Below are positions 1 to 9,288 of a DNA stretch of 64,000 nucleotides, in pieces. How positions within the stretch are numbered: position 1 is the first letter of the stretch; each line of letters opens with the position of its first letter. A program made the translations under genes and the position numbers. Source of the DNA: CAYLYP01 sp964387795. GTDB taxonomy: Bacteria; Bacteroidota; Bacteroidia; Bacteroidales; UBA7960. The DNA lies in contig CAYLYP010000006.1 of the NCBI GenBank assembly GCA_964387795.1, positions 1 through 64,000 of the forward strand. The letters are read 5' to 3'. Under the pieces are notes generated by a model, which worked only from the letters and a program-made list of their open reading frames with translations, was not told the DNA's origin and searched no databases.

Positions 1-1
1 C

Positions 2-138
2 AAAAGTAGAACCTTTAATGCTCCTTTGGAATATGGTAATCATGGGGTGCATACAAAAAAGCGGTAAAAGATATTGTTTTACCAAAAAATGTTTCCCTTG
101 TTAATTGGGATATAATTAATAAAATTAATGGAAATTAG
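2..138 (+). pseudogene. Possible decayed 3' end of a gene
   Basis: Two short open stretches look like one frame-broken C-terminus. Frame 2 reads a plausible segment ending ...APLEYGNHG, then a stop near base 68. Frame 1 then continues from about base 58 as AYKKAVKDIVLPKNVSLVNW and ends at the TAG at 136-138. Removing one base from the GGGG run near 44-47 would join them. The product is not recognised, and the window edge cuts off the rest. This rests on reading-frame appearance alone, so confidence is low. Confidence 0.22.
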
Positions 139-575
139 CTGTAATACTATGAGTATTGTATTTTTTTCTGGAATTCTATTTGATCAAATGAAATTGTGCT
201 TCATGATGTGTTATGCTAACCATATCAGGCACTATTTGTAAGCTGGCTTTTTTTATATCCTTTTAATAATTTCAACAAATACATAAAATGCACAACGAAT
301 TCAACAATATTTTTACCTAATGTTCATATAAATGTGCAAATATGCTTTTCATGTCTGGTGATAACCCGGTAAAATTCCCACAAATACTATGCAATGCAGA
401 TAATTTTTTTCATCCTCCTGTCAAAACCTACCCCCTTCATTACTTCTCCACTATCCGCCTGGGCGATACTGAACCTGATAAGGATAGTCAGCCATCAGTC
501 ACGTGTATTGTCGAATACTGCTATTTCATGCTGTCTGACAATAAAAATGACATATCAGGGATAAATCAGGTTAAT
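139..575. other. Intergenic stretch without a recognised gene
   Basis: No convincing coding region was found. A 79-codon open frame at 342-581 has no recognisable motif, runs into the adjacent 11-bp repeat array and is taken as chance. The stretch is AT-rich and non-repetitive. Confidence 0.5.
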
Positions 576-680
576 GGTTGAAGCGGTGTTGAAGCGGTGT
601 TGAGGCGGTGTTGAGGCGGGTTTAAAGCGGTTTAAACCCGGCTTAAAACCGCTTTAACTCCGCTTTAACTCCGCTTTAAC
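576..680. repeat. 11-bp-period palindromic array (copy 1)
   Basis: About nine units of 11 bp (one is 10 bp). The first four are GTTGAAGCGGT (577-587, 588-598), GTTGAGGCGGT (599-609) and GTTGAGGCGGG (610-620). The array then passes through TTTAAAGCGG and TTTAAACCCGG into the complement-like units CTTAAAACCGC and TTTAACTCCGC (653-663, 664-674). The left half is the approximate reverse complement of the right half, so the whole folds into one long imperfect hairpin. A second array with the same period and related unit lies at 20111-20204. It sits about 145 bp upstream of the glycosidase gene at 824. Function is unknown. Confidence 0.8.
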
Positions 681-823
681 TATGACCATGAAGTATTCCT
701 GTATCCTGTTTGCTGATAATCAATGAATAGTTTATTGATAAAGGAAACATCGTTTTTTGTGATAAAAAACAAAGCCCTTGCTGAGTTTTTTAATTATTAA
801 AACTTATTTTAGCAAAATAATTA

Positions 824-2824
824 ATGCATTTGAAAATGAAAGCCCTTTCTTTTATTTTACTTCAAATTGTTTTATTAATAGGTGGTGCTGCCAATGCTGA
901 CAACCGGTGGGAGATATTAAAACCCGGGGCCATCCGATGGGAGCCAATCAACAGTTTGCCCCATCATGACCATATTGAAATGAGTGGAAAGTACATTTCT
1001 GCTGTGCTGAAATATGAAGTTACGGAACAAAAAAACCTAAGGCTTAACAGGACACTTGTCTTTCCGATGTTGCGCACCTTGCCCAACAATACCCATGCTA
1101 GCTTCACCAGAGCCTGTAATCTTGATATTATCAGCATGTTGTCGATTAACAAAAAAGCAGTAATGGATGAAAAAGTTATTGATGTAGTCCTTGATGGGAT
1201 GGTTCATATTAATTCTTTCTTATCTCAGGATGTTATTCTAAGCCGGACAATTTGTCCTTCTGTTGATAAGCCTTTGCTTTGTGAGAAGTACGCAATTACG
1301 AATAAGGGGGATAAGCCTGTTTATATTGAAGTCCCTGAGTTTAGTGCGGGCATCGAATCTGACAGCACCATGGGTGTAGATGGTAGTTATAAGCTTTTGG
1401 CCAAGGTAATGAATAGTGGTTCGAAAAGGCTTGTTTCAGGAGAAACGCTAACGTTCTATCTGGTCTTTTATGGGAGCAAATCAGGAATGGATATGGGTTT
1501 CATCGAGACTGATAAGGAGTTATTGAAAAGGCAATCGTTTATTGATCAGATTAGTAATGAGTTGATTTTAGAAACACCTTCGGAAGTACTTAACAATGCA
1601 TTTTTATTTGCAAAGATCAGGGCTTCTGAAAGCATTTTTCAAACAAAAGGAGGCCCAATGCATGGACCGGGCGGGCTTGCATATTATGCAGCAATATGGG
1701 CCAATGACCAGGCTGAGTATGCCAATCCGTTGTTCCCTTTCCTGGGTTATGATTATGGCAATGAATCGGCCCTGAATGCTTTCCGGCATTTTGCAAGGTA
1801 TATGAATGATGATTATGAGCCAATACCTTCATCCATTATTGCTGAGGGCGATGATTTTTGGAATGGGGCTGGCGATAGGGGCGATGCCGCCATGATTGCT
1901 TATGGGGCAGGAAGGTTTGCTTTGACAATGGGCGATAAAAATATAGCTCAGGAGCTTTGGCCTTTGATAAGCTGGTGCCTTGAATACAATAAACGAAAAT
2001 TGAATCCTTATGGTGTTGTAAGTTCTGATTCTGATGAGCTTGAAGGTCGTTTTCCTGCCGGGAGTGCCAATTTATGCACTTCGTCATTGTATTATGACGC
2101 ATTGATCTCGGCTGTTCATCTGGGAAGGGCTTTGGGGATCGACAGGAAAAGCATTGTTTCGTATCAAAGGCAGGCAGAGCTTCTTAAGAAGAATATTGAG
2201 AAATATTTTGGTGCCGATGTGATGGGCTTTAAAACCTACAGATATTATGATGGAAATGACATCCTCAGGTCATGGATTTGTATCCCTTTAACTGTTGGTA
2301 TTTTTGAAAGGAAACAGGGAACAGTTGATGCACTCTTTTCACCGTTTTTGTGGACCAAGGATGGCCTGGCTACACAATCAGGTGACAAGACTTTTTGGGA
2401 CCGCTCTACACTATACGCCCTGAGGGGTGTTTTTGCTGCAGGCGAAACGAACAAAGGGCTATTGTACCTGAATGCCTATTCAAACAGAAGGTTACTTGGT
2501 GATCATGTACCATATCCTGTAGAGGCTTATCCTGAAGGGAACCAGCGCCATTTGTCTGCCGAGAGCGCTTTGTATTGCAGGATTTTTACCGAGGGCTTGT
2601 TTGGTATCCGCCCTCTTGGGTTTTCTGCTTTTCAGATTACCCCTCAACTCCCTGATGAGTGGGAATATATGCGTTTTAAGAACGTCCATGGTTTCAATAA
2701 AGTTCTTGATGTTGAAGTAACCAGGCAGGAAGGAAAAATCCGGCTTAAGGTGTCTGATAAAAGCAAGACTTTTGTTAATACATTGATGGATAATGGTTCT
2801 TCCTTGATTGTTGAATTAAATTAA
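824..2824 (+). CDS. Secreted six-hairpin glycosidase-like protein
   Basis: A 666-residue protein with an N-terminal signal peptide (hydrophobic stretch near residues 6-20, small residues before the start of the mature part at about 26). The N-terminal 230 residues look like a beta-sandwich. From about residue 250 the sequence resembles the (alpha/alpha)6 barrel of six-hairpin glycosidases (GH63/GH78/GH95-like fold), with acidic and aromatic stretches such as AIWANDQAEYANP, EGDDFWNGAGDRGDAA and PVEAYPEGNQRHLSAES. I cannot place it in one GH family, so substrate and catalytic residues are undetermined. A second ATG at 836 is an alternative start. It lies 11 bp upstream of a GH97 gene, so the two are probably cotranscribed and act on the same periplasmic or surface glycan. 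Confidence 0.7.
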   Translation: MHLKMKALSFILLQIVLLIGGAANADNRWEILKPGAIRWEPINSLPHHDHIEMSGKYISAVLKYEVTEQKNLRLNRTLVFPMLRTLPNNTHASFTRACNLDIISMLSINKKAVMDEKVIDVVLDGMVHINSFLSQDVILSRTICPSVDKPLLCEKYAITNKGDKPVYIEVPEFSAGIESDSTMGVDGSYKLLAKVMNSGSKRLVSGETLTFYLVFYGSKSGMDMGFIETDKELLKRQSFIDQISNELILETPSEVLNNAFLFAKIRASESIFQTKGGPMHGPGGLAYYAAIWANDQAEYANPLFPFLGYDYGNESALNAFRHFARYMNDDYEPIPSSIIAEGDDFWNGAGDRGDAAMIAYGAGRFALTMGDKNIAQELWPLISWCLEYNKRKLNPYGVVSSDSDELEGRFPAGSANLCTSSLYYDALISAVHLGRALGIDRKSIVSYQRQAELLKKNIEKYFGADVMGFKTYRYYDGNDILRSWICIPLTVGIFERKQGTVDALFSPFLWTKDGLATQSGDKTFWDRSTLYALRGVFAAGETNKGLLYLNAYSNRRLLGDHVPYPVEAYPEGNQRHLSAESALYCRIFTEGLFGIRPLGFSAFQITPQLPDEWEYMRFKNVHGFNKVLDVEVTRQEGKIRLKVSDKSKTFVNTLMDNGSSLIVELN

Positions 2825-2835
2825 AACTTAAAAAT

Positions 2836-4794
2836 ATGCGTAATTATGTCCTGGGACTTGTGCTCTTTTTGGTTTGCAATACTATTGATGCCCAGTCTTA
2901 TAAACTCCAGTCACCTGATGGCCATCTCAATTTGTCCATAAACATTGAGGAACAACTTAGGTGGAATTTAAGCTATGACGGAAATGCCCTTATTGAAAAT
3001 GGGGATTTTTCATTGATGTTGAATGATGAAATGCTTTTTAAGAATAAAGTAAAGCCTTCAAAAGCTGTTCAATCAAATAAAAAGGAATTGATAGAAAGTG
3101 TTGTTCCTGTTAAATTTAAGCAGTTGCAAACCGAGTATAATATGTTGCTGCTCCATTTCAGGAATAAGGTTTCGTTGGAGTTCAGGCTTTACAACGAAGG
3201 TCTGGCTTACAGGCTTATTCTGGGGAAAAAGGAAATGGCAACTATAGGTTCGGAAGATATAAATGTCACATTCCCTGAGCACTGTGAAGTTTATTTTCCT
3301 AAAGAGGATAAATTGCAGTCGCACTATGAACGGATGTACATCCATGCCATGCTTGATTCAATAAAGGAAAATAGTTTTGCTTCTTTGCCTTTGCTTGTCA
3401 AAACAAAGGAAGGGATAAATATATTAATTACAGATGCCGATTTATATGATTACCCGAATATGTTTCTGCAAAAAGGGGAGGGTAATACATTGAAATCGCT
3501 ATTTCCAAAAGCTGTTCTCGAAACCAGGGCTGCAGACCGTGGAGCCGATCGCAATGAAGTTATAACAATGGAAGCAGATTATATTGCCAACACCCGGGGA
3601 AGCAGGCCATTGCCATGGAGGGTGTTTGCTGTAGCTAAGGAAGATAAACAGCTACTCGAAAATCAAATGGTATTAAACCTGTCACGTAAAGAAGAACGCG
3701 ATTTCAGTTGGGTGAAACCTGGTAAGGTAGCATGGGACTGGTGGAACAACAATAACATTTATGGTGTTGATTTTATATCTGGCATCAATACCGAAACCTA
3801 CAAATACTATATTGATTTTGCTTCTGATTTTGGCCTCGAATATATAATCCTTGATGAAGGCTGGTCTGCCTCTACTGTTGATATTTTAAACTGTAACAAT
3901 GATATTGATGTTCCGGCACTGGTAGAATATGGTAAAAGCAGGAATGTGAAGGTAATCCTTTGGGTTCTTTGGAAACCTTTGTATGAAAATATGGATAAGG
4001 TTTTAAGCCTATATCAGGAATGGGGTGTGGCAGGAGTAAAGGTTGATTTTATGCAAAGGGCTGATCAGCAGATGGTGAATATTTATCATGATATTGCTTC
4101 AAAGGCTGCTGATTACAAAATGCTTGTTGATTTCCATGGTGCATTTAAACCATCAGGCCTAAGCCGGGCTTTTCCAAATGTGCTTTCCTATGAGGGTGTT
4201 AAGGGTTTGGAAAACACCAAATGGAGCAAGCTTATCACTCCAGGGCATGACCTTACGCTTCCTTTTATTCGTATGATAGCAGGCCCGATGGATTATACCC
4301 CAGGTGCAATGATTAACAGGCAGGAAGAAAACTATTGGATTTCCTGGTCGCAGCCAATGAGTATGGGAACCCGTGCCCATCAGGTTGCTATGTATATTGC
4401 CTATGAAAGTCCTTTGCAAATGCTGGCTGACAATCCTTCCAACTATCGAAAGGAAGCTGAGACTACCCGATTTATTTCAAAATTACCTGTTGTTTTTGAT
4501 GAAACATTTGCTATTGATGCAAGCATTGGGGATTATCTTGTCATCGCCCGGAAGAAAGGGAACCAATGGTTTCTGGCAGGACTGAATGGAGCGGAAGAAC
4601 GGGATGTTGAAATTGAACTTTCTTTCTTAAAGCAGTTAAACTGGAAAGCAGAGATTTTTATGGATGGGCTAAATGCCAATACTCATGCAGAGGATTATCG
4701 CCTTGTGAGCAAGAATATTGGGAATAATGAGACCCTTAAAGTAAAAATGGCCAAAGGGGGTGGGTTTGTTGTAATTTTCAGCCCTATTGAGTAA
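2836..4794 (+). CDS. GH97 glycoside hydrolase, retaining type (probable alpha-galactosidase)
   Basis: A 652-residue exported protein (signal peptide about 1-19, MRNYVLGLVLFLVCNTIDAQ). It has the GH97 layout: N-terminal beta-sandwich (about 20-280), catalytic (beta/alpha)8 barrel (about 290-560) and a C-terminal beta-sheet domain. The barrel contains YIILDEGWS, GVKVDFMQ and SYEGVKGLENTKW. Asp404 in GVKVDFM and Glu459 in KGLEN are 55 residues apart. That is the spacing I recall for nucleophile Asp415 and acid/base Glu470 of Bacteroides thetaiotaomicron BtGH97b, a retaining alpha-galactosidase. The chemistry inferred is therefore retaining alpha-galactoside hydrolysis. The substrate is inferred by analogy only. 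It follows the six-hairpin glycosidase by 11 bp and is probably in the same operon. Confidence 0.88.
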   Translation: MRNYVLGLVLFLVCNTIDAQSYKLQSPDGHLNLSINIEEQLRWNLSYDGNALIENGDFSLMLNDEMLFKNKVKPSKAVQSNKKELIESVVPVKFKQLQTEYNMLLLHFRNKVSLEFRLYNEGLAYRLILGKKEMATIGSEDINVTFPEHCEVYFPKEDKLQSHYERMYIHAMLDSIKENSFASLPLLVKTKEGINILITDADLYDYPNMFLQKGEGNTLKSLFPKAVLETRAADRGADRNEVITMEADYIANTRGSRPLPWRVFAVAKEDKQLLENQMVLNLSRKEERDFSWVKPGKVAWDWWNNNNIYGVDFISGINTETYKYYIDFASDFGLEYIILDEGWSASTVDILNCNNDIDVPALVEYGKSRNVKVILWVLWKPLYENMDKVLSLYQEWGVAGVKVDFMQRADQQMVNIYHDIASKAADYKMLVDFHGAFKPSGLSRAFPNVLSYEGVKGLENTKWSKLITPGHDLTLPFIRMIAGPMDYTPGAMINRQEENYWISWSQPMSMGTRAHQVAMYIAYESPLQMLADNPSNYRKEAETTRFISKLPVVFDETFAIDASIGDYLVIARKKGNQWFLAGLNGAEERDVEIELSFLKQLNWKAEIFMDGLNANTHAEDYRLVSKNIGNNETLKVKMAKGGGFVVIFSPIE

Positions 4795-4839
4795 GATTAG
4801 TTGGTTAAAAGTAATTTATATTTAAAACAATTCTTTGTA

Positions 4840-5292
4840 ATGAAAAGGAGCAAAGAAACCGAATCAATAGAGTTTTTTCGCAATGGTTTTAATTGTGCAC
4901 AGGCAGTTGTTTCCGCATATTCCGAATCACTGGGATTTGACATTGAACTTGCGCAAGGCCTTGCCTGTGGCTTTGGTGCAGGCATGGGGCGACAACAGAA
5001 AACATGTGGTGCTGTAAGCGGTGCATATATGGTTCTTGGTATTTATTGTAGTAAGCGATATAATGAAATTAAAGAACGTAAGCAGGAATCCTATAAGCTT
5101 GTCAGTTTGTTCACCGAAAGATTTATTGAAAAACATGGCACTTCTGATTGCGCATCATTGCTTAATTGTGACTTGAATACACCTGAAGGCCAGGCTTATT
5201 TCAAATCAGCAAACTTGGGTGAAAAGGTTTGTGAAAACTGTATCCTTGATTCCATTAAGATTATTGATAATCTTATCAGGGAAAGGGTGTAA
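4840..5292 (+). CDS. C_GCxxG_C_C family protein
   Basis: A 150-residue soluble protein of the C_GCAxxG_C_C family, known for a conserved cysteine/glycine pattern and often called a probable redox or metal-binding protein. Visible pattern: NCAQAV near the N-terminus, LACGFGAGMGRQQKTCGAVSGAYMVLG in the centre (two cysteines around a Gly-rich stretch), then DCASLLNCD and a final CENC. The family function is not established. An in-frame TTG at 4801 would extend it by 13 residues, but the ATG at 4840 puts the start just before the conserved region and is preferred. It follows the GH97 gene by 45 bp on the same strand, and no functional link to it is evident. Confidence 0.8.
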   Translation: MKRSKETESIEFFRNGFNCAQAVVSAYSESLGFDIELAQGLACGFGAGMGRQQKTCGAVSGAYMVLGIYCSKRYNEIKERKQESYKLVSLFTERFIEKHGTSDCASLLNCDLNTPEGQAYFKSANLGEKVCENCILDSIKIIDNLIRERV

Positions 5293-5325
5293 TGGCAAAA
5301 ATGGCATTATTTCAGGCTTTCTTTT

Positions 5326-5359
5326 TTGCCCCAATGGTTTTTCTTTTTTCATACCTTTA
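5326..5359 (+). promoter_or_regulatory. Candidate Bacteroidota promoter for the binding lipoprotein
   Basis: TTTG at 5326-5329, a 22-bp spacer, then TACCTTTA at 5352-5359 (7 of 8 with TAnnTTTG). The spacer is one base over the usual 19-21. Transcription would start near 5366, which favours translation from the ATG at 5406 over the one at 5370. Confidence 0.33.
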
Positions 5360-5405
5360 GCGCTGGCTTATGGGTATTTGTGTTTTGTTTGGATTTAAAG
5401 AGATT

Positions 5406-7085
5406 ATGCAATCAATTTTTAATTTGCGGTCAAAAACTGCTATCATATTTTGCCTTGGTTTATTAAGCTTGCTTTTGTCATGCGGAAGGACCACAAGGGA
5501 TCAATCAGGAAAAACTGTTTTCAGATATAATGAGGCAGCAGGTATCACCTCATTGGATCCTGTATATGCCCGGAGCCAGTCCAATATATGGGCTGTAAAT
5601 AATGTGTATAATTGTTTGCTTCAATTCGATTCGTTGTTGCAGATTAAGCCAGCGCTGGCAAAAGGCTTTGAAATTGAAGAAGATGGTAAGCTGTATCGTT
5701 TTTTTATAAGACAGGATGTTTTCTTTCATGATAATGAATGTTTCCCTAAAGGAAAAGGGCGCTTACTGATAGCTTCTGATGTTGTATATAGTTTAAACAG
5801 GATTGTCGATCCTTCGCTAAATGCTCCCGGGCTTTGGGTCATGAACCCGGTAAAACGGCTTGCAGAAGGCACACTTGATATAAATGCTGTTAATGATAGT
5901 GTTGTTGAAATCCGCTTAAATGAGCCATTTCCACCCTTTCCCGGTTTATTGTGCATGCAGTATTGCAGCATAGTCCCTCATGAAGCCATTCGCTTTTATG
6001 GTAAAGAATTCCGGACAAAGCCCGTGGGCACGGGGCCATTTATGATAAAATACTGGAAAGAAGGGATTAAACTTGTCCTGGTTAAAAACCCCAATTATTT
6101 CGAATCAGACAATGGGAAGCGCTTGCCATTTCTGGATGCCGTTTCTGTGTCTTTTATTGTTGACAAACAAACAGCCTTCCTTGAGTTTGTTAGAGGAAAC
6201 CTGGATTTTCTTTCAGGTATTGATGCCAGTTATAAAGATGACCTTCTTACAAGAAGTGGCAATTTGCATCCCCGCTATAAGGGAAAGATAAAAATGATCA
6301 AAGCCCCTTATCTGAACACAGAGTATCTTGGGATCCTGTATGATAAAGAAAACCCATTATTGGCCAATAACCCCTTAAAGATAAAGGAAGTCAGGCAGGC
6401 AATCAATTATGGTTTCGACAGGTCGCGTATGATACGTTACCTGAGAAATAATATCGGGATTGCAGGGGAGGGGGGCATCGTACCAGTGAGTATGCCGGGA
6501 TTTGAAGCACAGACCCTTGGTTATCATTATGACCCTGAGAAAGCAAGGGCATTGCTTGCAAAAGCAGGATTCCCTGAAGGTAAGGGGCTTCCTCCAATAA
6601 CACTTACTACCAACGCTTCTTACCTTGACCTTTGCCAGTATGTGCAGCATGAATTACAACGTATTGGTATCGAAATAAAAATTGAGGTTGTGCCTCCGGC
6701 TACCCTTCGAGAATTTATGGCAAAATCAGGAGTGGCATTTTTCAGGGGATCATGGATTGCTGATTATCCTGATGCTGAGAACTATCTTTCTTTGTTTTAC
6801 AGTAAGAATAAAGCTCCTGAAGGCCCTAATTATACCCATTTTTCGGATAAGCAATATGATAAGCTTTTTGAGCAGGCCGGGAAAGAAACAAATGATAGTA
6901 TCAGGTTTTATTTATATCGCAAGATGAGCGATATTGTGATGGAGGAAGCACCTGTAGTTGTTTTGTTTTATGATCAGGTGTTAAGGTTTACAAGTAATCA
7001 GGTTCATGGATTGGGTATTAACCCACTTAATCTTTTGGATTTAAAAAGGGTAGAGAAAAAAGGAAGCGATAATGTCAGGCATTAA
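5406..7085 (+). CDS. ABC transporter substrate-binding lipoprotein (SBP_bac_5, oligopeptide type)
   Basis: From the ATG at 5406 the product has 559 residues and begins with a lipoprotein signal peptide ending in LLLSCGR, so it should be lipid-anchored at the cysteine. The upstream ATG at 5370 would add 12 residues ahead of the signal. The body is a family 5 extracellular solute-binding protein (DppA/OppA-like), with the early YNEAAGITSLDPVYARS, FRIQ-type strands, KPVGTGPFMIKYWKEG and the late FFRGSWIADYPDAENYLSLF. Such proteins bind peptides, and some bind nickel or other solutes. No permease or ATPase genes of the transporter lie nearby, so the ligand is unassigned. The 3' end overlaps the convergent metallohydrolase gene by 11 bp. 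Confidence 0.87.
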   Translation: MQSIFNLRSKTAIIFCLGLLSLLLSCGRTTRDQSGKTVFRYNEAAGITSLDPVYARSQSNIWAVNNVYNCLLQFDSLLQIKPALAKGFEIEEDGKLYRFFIRQDVFFHDNECFPKGKGRLLIASDVVYSLNRIVDPSLNAPGLWVMNPVKRLAEGTLDINAVNDSVVEIRLNEPFPPFPGLLCMQYCSIVPHEAIRFYGKEFRTKPVGTGPFMIKYWKEGIKLVLVKNPNYFESDNGKRLPFLDAVSVSFIVDKQTAFLEFVRGNLDFLSGIDASYKDDLLTRSGNLHPRYKGKIKMIKAPYLNTEYLGILYDKENPLLANNPLKIKEVRQAINYGFDRSRMIRYLRNNIGIAGEGGIVPVSMPGFEAQTLGYHYDPEKARALLAKAGFPEGKGLPPITLTTNASYLDLCQYVQHELQRIGIEIKIEVVPPATLREFMAKSGVAFFRGSWIADYPDAENYLSLFYSKNKAPEGPNYTHFSDKQYDKLFEQAGKETNDSIRFYLYRKMSDIVMEEAPVVVLFYDQVLRFTSNQVHGLGINPLNLLDLKRVEKKGSDNVRH

Positions 7086-7869
7086 TCCATAAGCCATCGT
7101 AGGCAGGCTTGATAAATGAAGGGAGTTCCTTAAGCAGTTCAGCATGTAATCCCATCTGATGGCTTAGATGTGTGATATATCCCTGTTTTGGCGATAGTTC
7201 AGTAAGCAGATTGATAGATTCCTCCAGGTTAAAGTGCGAAATATGCTTTTCACGCCTTAGGGCATTTACAATAATGATTTCAGAACCTCTCATTTTATCA
7301 GCCTCTTCTGCTGATATTGAATTAGCATCAGTTAAATAAGAAATATTGCCTATCCTGAAGCCTAGAACAGGAAGGTTAAGGTGCATAGCTTTGATGGGGA
7401 TGATCTTTAGCTTTTTAATAATAAAAGCCTCGCTATCAACAGTATGAAGGTTTATCTCAGGGACTCCCGGATATTTTTCAGCTTCAAAGGCATAAGGCAA
7501 TTCCCTTTTTATAGATTCAAGTGATTGATTTGAGCCATACACATCAAGCGGGCGTTGATGGATCCAATTGAAAGCCCTTACATCGTCCAGCCCGCCAACA
7601 TGGTCTTTGTGGTCATGCGTAATCAGGATGGCATCTAGTTTTTTAACTCTTTCGCGGAGCATTTGTTGCCTGAAATCGGGGCCTGCATCAATTGTCAGTG
7701 TCACATCAGGAGTTTCAATCAAAACGGATGTCCGTAAACGTTTATCACGGGGGTCATTGCTCCGGCAGGTATCACAATCACAAGCAATCACCGGAACACC
7801 CTGTGACGTACCTGTTCCAAGAAAACAAAGCTTTATCCTGTTTTGATCTGATTGATAAATTGTTGACAC
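7075..7869 (-). CDS. PhnP-like MBL-fold metallohydrolase
   Basis: A 264-residue metallo-beta-lactamase-fold enzyme. The di-metal motif HDHKDH spans residues 85-90, the Asp-containing strand is TIDAGPDFR (about 59-67), and a late histidine lies in ITHLSHQ. The N-terminus carries CDCDTC (Cys30, Cys32, Cys35). In PhnP of Escherichia coli a C-x-C-x-x-C element forms an extra structural zinc site, which supports the PhnP-like subgroup of cyclic phosphodiesterases. The true substrate is unknown, since no phn genes are nearby. Cytoplasmic: no signal peptide. Its stop codon (7075-7077) lies inside the last codons of the convergent binding-protein gene, so the transcripts overlap tail to tail. Confidence 0.85.
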   Translation of the reverse strand: MSTIYQSDQNRIKLCFLGTGTSQGVPVIACDCDTCRSNDPRDKRLRTSVLIETPDVTLTIDAGPDFRQQMLRERVKKLDAILITHDHKDHVGGLDDVRAFNWIHQRPLDVYGSNQSLESIKRELPYAFEAEKYPGVPEINLHTVDSEAFIIKKLKIIPIKAMHLNLPVLGFRIGNISYLTDANSISAEEADKMRGSEIIIVNALRREKHISHFNLEESINLLTELSPKQGYITHLSHQMGLHAELLKELPSFIKPAYDGLWINA

Positions 7870-8117
7870 TTATTGATGTTTAACAGAAAAAATTTGACAT
7901 CGCACAAAAATAGTTGTTTTGTGACATTTAAGGCTTACATAAGTTTTAAAAAAGCAAAAAGATTTAGTTTTTGGGTGGGCATTTGTTGAAAAAAAGCATA
8001 AAAGAAAAAAATAGGCTGGCAATATGGAAAAGGGGATGAAAAAGTTCTTAAATTAGTAGGCTAATAAGTTTACATGTCTTTTAGTAAAATGCTTAGGGAC
8101 AGACCAATAAAAACAAT

Positions 8118-8636
8118 ATGCCGATGAAGCCACAATTTAAAAAAATGAACCCGGAAGACCTAAGTGAGAATTTTTTCCGGGAGCTTGATAAAGAATGGAT
8201 GCTCCTTACTGCCGGAACCCCTGATTCATATAATATGTTAACTGCCAGTTGGGGAGGGATTGGCTTCTTATGGAACAAGGCGGTTACATTTTGCTTTGTG
8301 AGGCCAACACGATATACTTTTGAGTTTATGGAAAGACATAATTACTTTACACTTAGTTTTTTTTATCCTACGCATCATGGGCAATTGATGATATGTGGTT
8401 CAGAATCGGGCAGGAATATTGATAAAATGAATATCAAAGGCCTGACAGCCATTGAAACACCTAATCATGCAGTTGCGTTTGAAGAGTCACGTTTATATTT
8501 CGAATGTAAAAAGATTTATTATGATGATTTAGACCAAACAAGGTTTTTAAGCCCTGATATAGAGCCATTATATCCCCAAAAGGATTATCACCGTTTTTAT
8601 GTTGGTGAGATTACAGGCGTTTGGCAATCAAGATAA
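8118..8636 (+). CDS. Flavin reductase-like FMN-binding protein
   Basis: A 172-residue cytoplasmic protein of the flavin reductase (split-barrel, DIM6/NTAB) type. Visible features are the N-terminal WMLLTAGTPDSYNMLTASWGG, where family members bind FMN, then FVRPTRYTFEFMERHNYFTLSFF and the C-terminal FYVGEITGVW. Such proteins bind FMN and reduce flavins or other small acceptors with NAD(P)H, but substrates vary widely. A second ATG at 8124 is possible. It is a single gene between the divergent metallohydrolase and the dapA operon. Confidence 0.8.
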   Translation: MPMKPQFKKMNPEDLSENFFRELDKEWMLLTAGTPDSYNMLTASWGGIGFLWNKAVTFCFVRPTRYTFEFMERHNYFTLSFFYPTHHGQLMICGSESGRNIDKMNIKGLTAIETPNHAVAFEESRLYFECKKIYYDDLDQTRFLSPDIEPLYPQKDYHRFYVGEITGVWQSR

Positions 8637-8660
8637 ACAGGTGAATTTATTTTTAAAAGC

Positions 8661-8692
8661 TTTCCTAGTTGTTTAAAATGTTACTAATTTTG
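8661..8692 (+). promoter_or_regulatory. Candidate promoter of the dapA operon
   Basis: TTTC at 8661-8664, 20-bp spacer, TAATTTTG at 8685-8692 (full match to TAnnTTTG; 11 of 12 consensus positions overall). Predicted transcription start is near 8699, giving a leader of about 38 nt before the GTG at 8737. Confidence 0.48.
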
Positions 8693-8736
8693 GAAGCTTT
8701 AGAATGATATATAATGTGATGTAAAAAAAAATAAAG

Positions 8737-9285
8737 GTGAATGTGACTGAAAACATAAAAAGAAAAATACAAAACTGGTTTTGGGCCAGGGAGTTGGTTC
8801 ATCTTCGTAGGGTAAAAAGCCCAATGAGTTTTGAGAAGATAAAAAGTGTCGGGATTCTTTATGATGCAACAAATGAAGCTGATTATACACTCATTACGCA
8901 GTTGGTAAGGAAGCTTCAGTTTGAACAGAAAGTTGTCAGGACCTTAGGGTATGTTAGTAAGAAAAAAATGCCTGATTATTGTTTCCCTAAGCTCACCTTT
9001 GAGTTTTATAATTTAAAAGAATTCAACTGGTTATTGAAATCAAATAATAGCTTTATAAAAGAGTTTATTTCTACTGAGTTTGATTTATTAATTGACTTTA
9101 CCCCTGCAGATTGTTTTTACCAAAAATATATAGCCTCAGTTTCGGCAGCTCATTTTAAAGTTGGGCGACGTCACCCTGATCAGGAAAAATACTTTGATTT
9201 TATGATTGAAGTTCCTGAAAACTATGACCTTGACCAGCTAATTGAACAGACTTTGTTTTACCTCAGATTAATAAACAACCAATAG
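8737..9285 (+). CDS. Conserved Bacteroidota protein of DUF6913 type, upstream of dapA
   Basis: A 182-residue soluble protein beginning at a GTG. The start is supported by the promoter 45 bp upstream and by the absence of an in-frame ATG before the conserved part. It has a basic, aromatic N-terminal helix (KRKIQNWFWARELVHLRRVK) followed by an alternating strand/helix region (VGILYDATNEADYTLITQLV, FDLLIDFTPADCFYQKYIASVSAAHFKVGR). I recognise it as the conserved hypothetical protein commonly found immediately before dapA in Bacteroidota, but know no function. It ends 3 bp before dapA and is almost certainly cotranscribed with it. Confidence 0.72.
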   Translation: MNVTENIKRKIQNWFWARELVHLRRVKSPMSFEKIKSVGILYDATNEADYTLITQLVRKLQFEQKVVRTLGYVSKKKMPDYCFPKLTFEFYNLKEFNWLLKSNNSFIKEFISTEFDLLIDFTPADCFYQKYIASVSAAHFKVGRRHPDQEKYFDFMIEVPENYDLDQLIEQTLFYLRLINNQ

Positions 9286-9288
9286 GTC

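Noticed and set aside
342..581. 79-codon open frame
   Set aside because: No recognisable composition or motif, and it ends inside the 11-bp repeat array; taken as chance.
576..680. CRISPR-like repeat array
   Set aside because: Units are contiguous 11-mers without spacers, and the second half is the complement of the first; no cas genes nearby.
4801..4839. TTG-initiated extension of the C_GCxxG_C_C protein
   Set aside because: Adds 13 residues ahead of the conserved region; the ATG at 4840 fits family length better.
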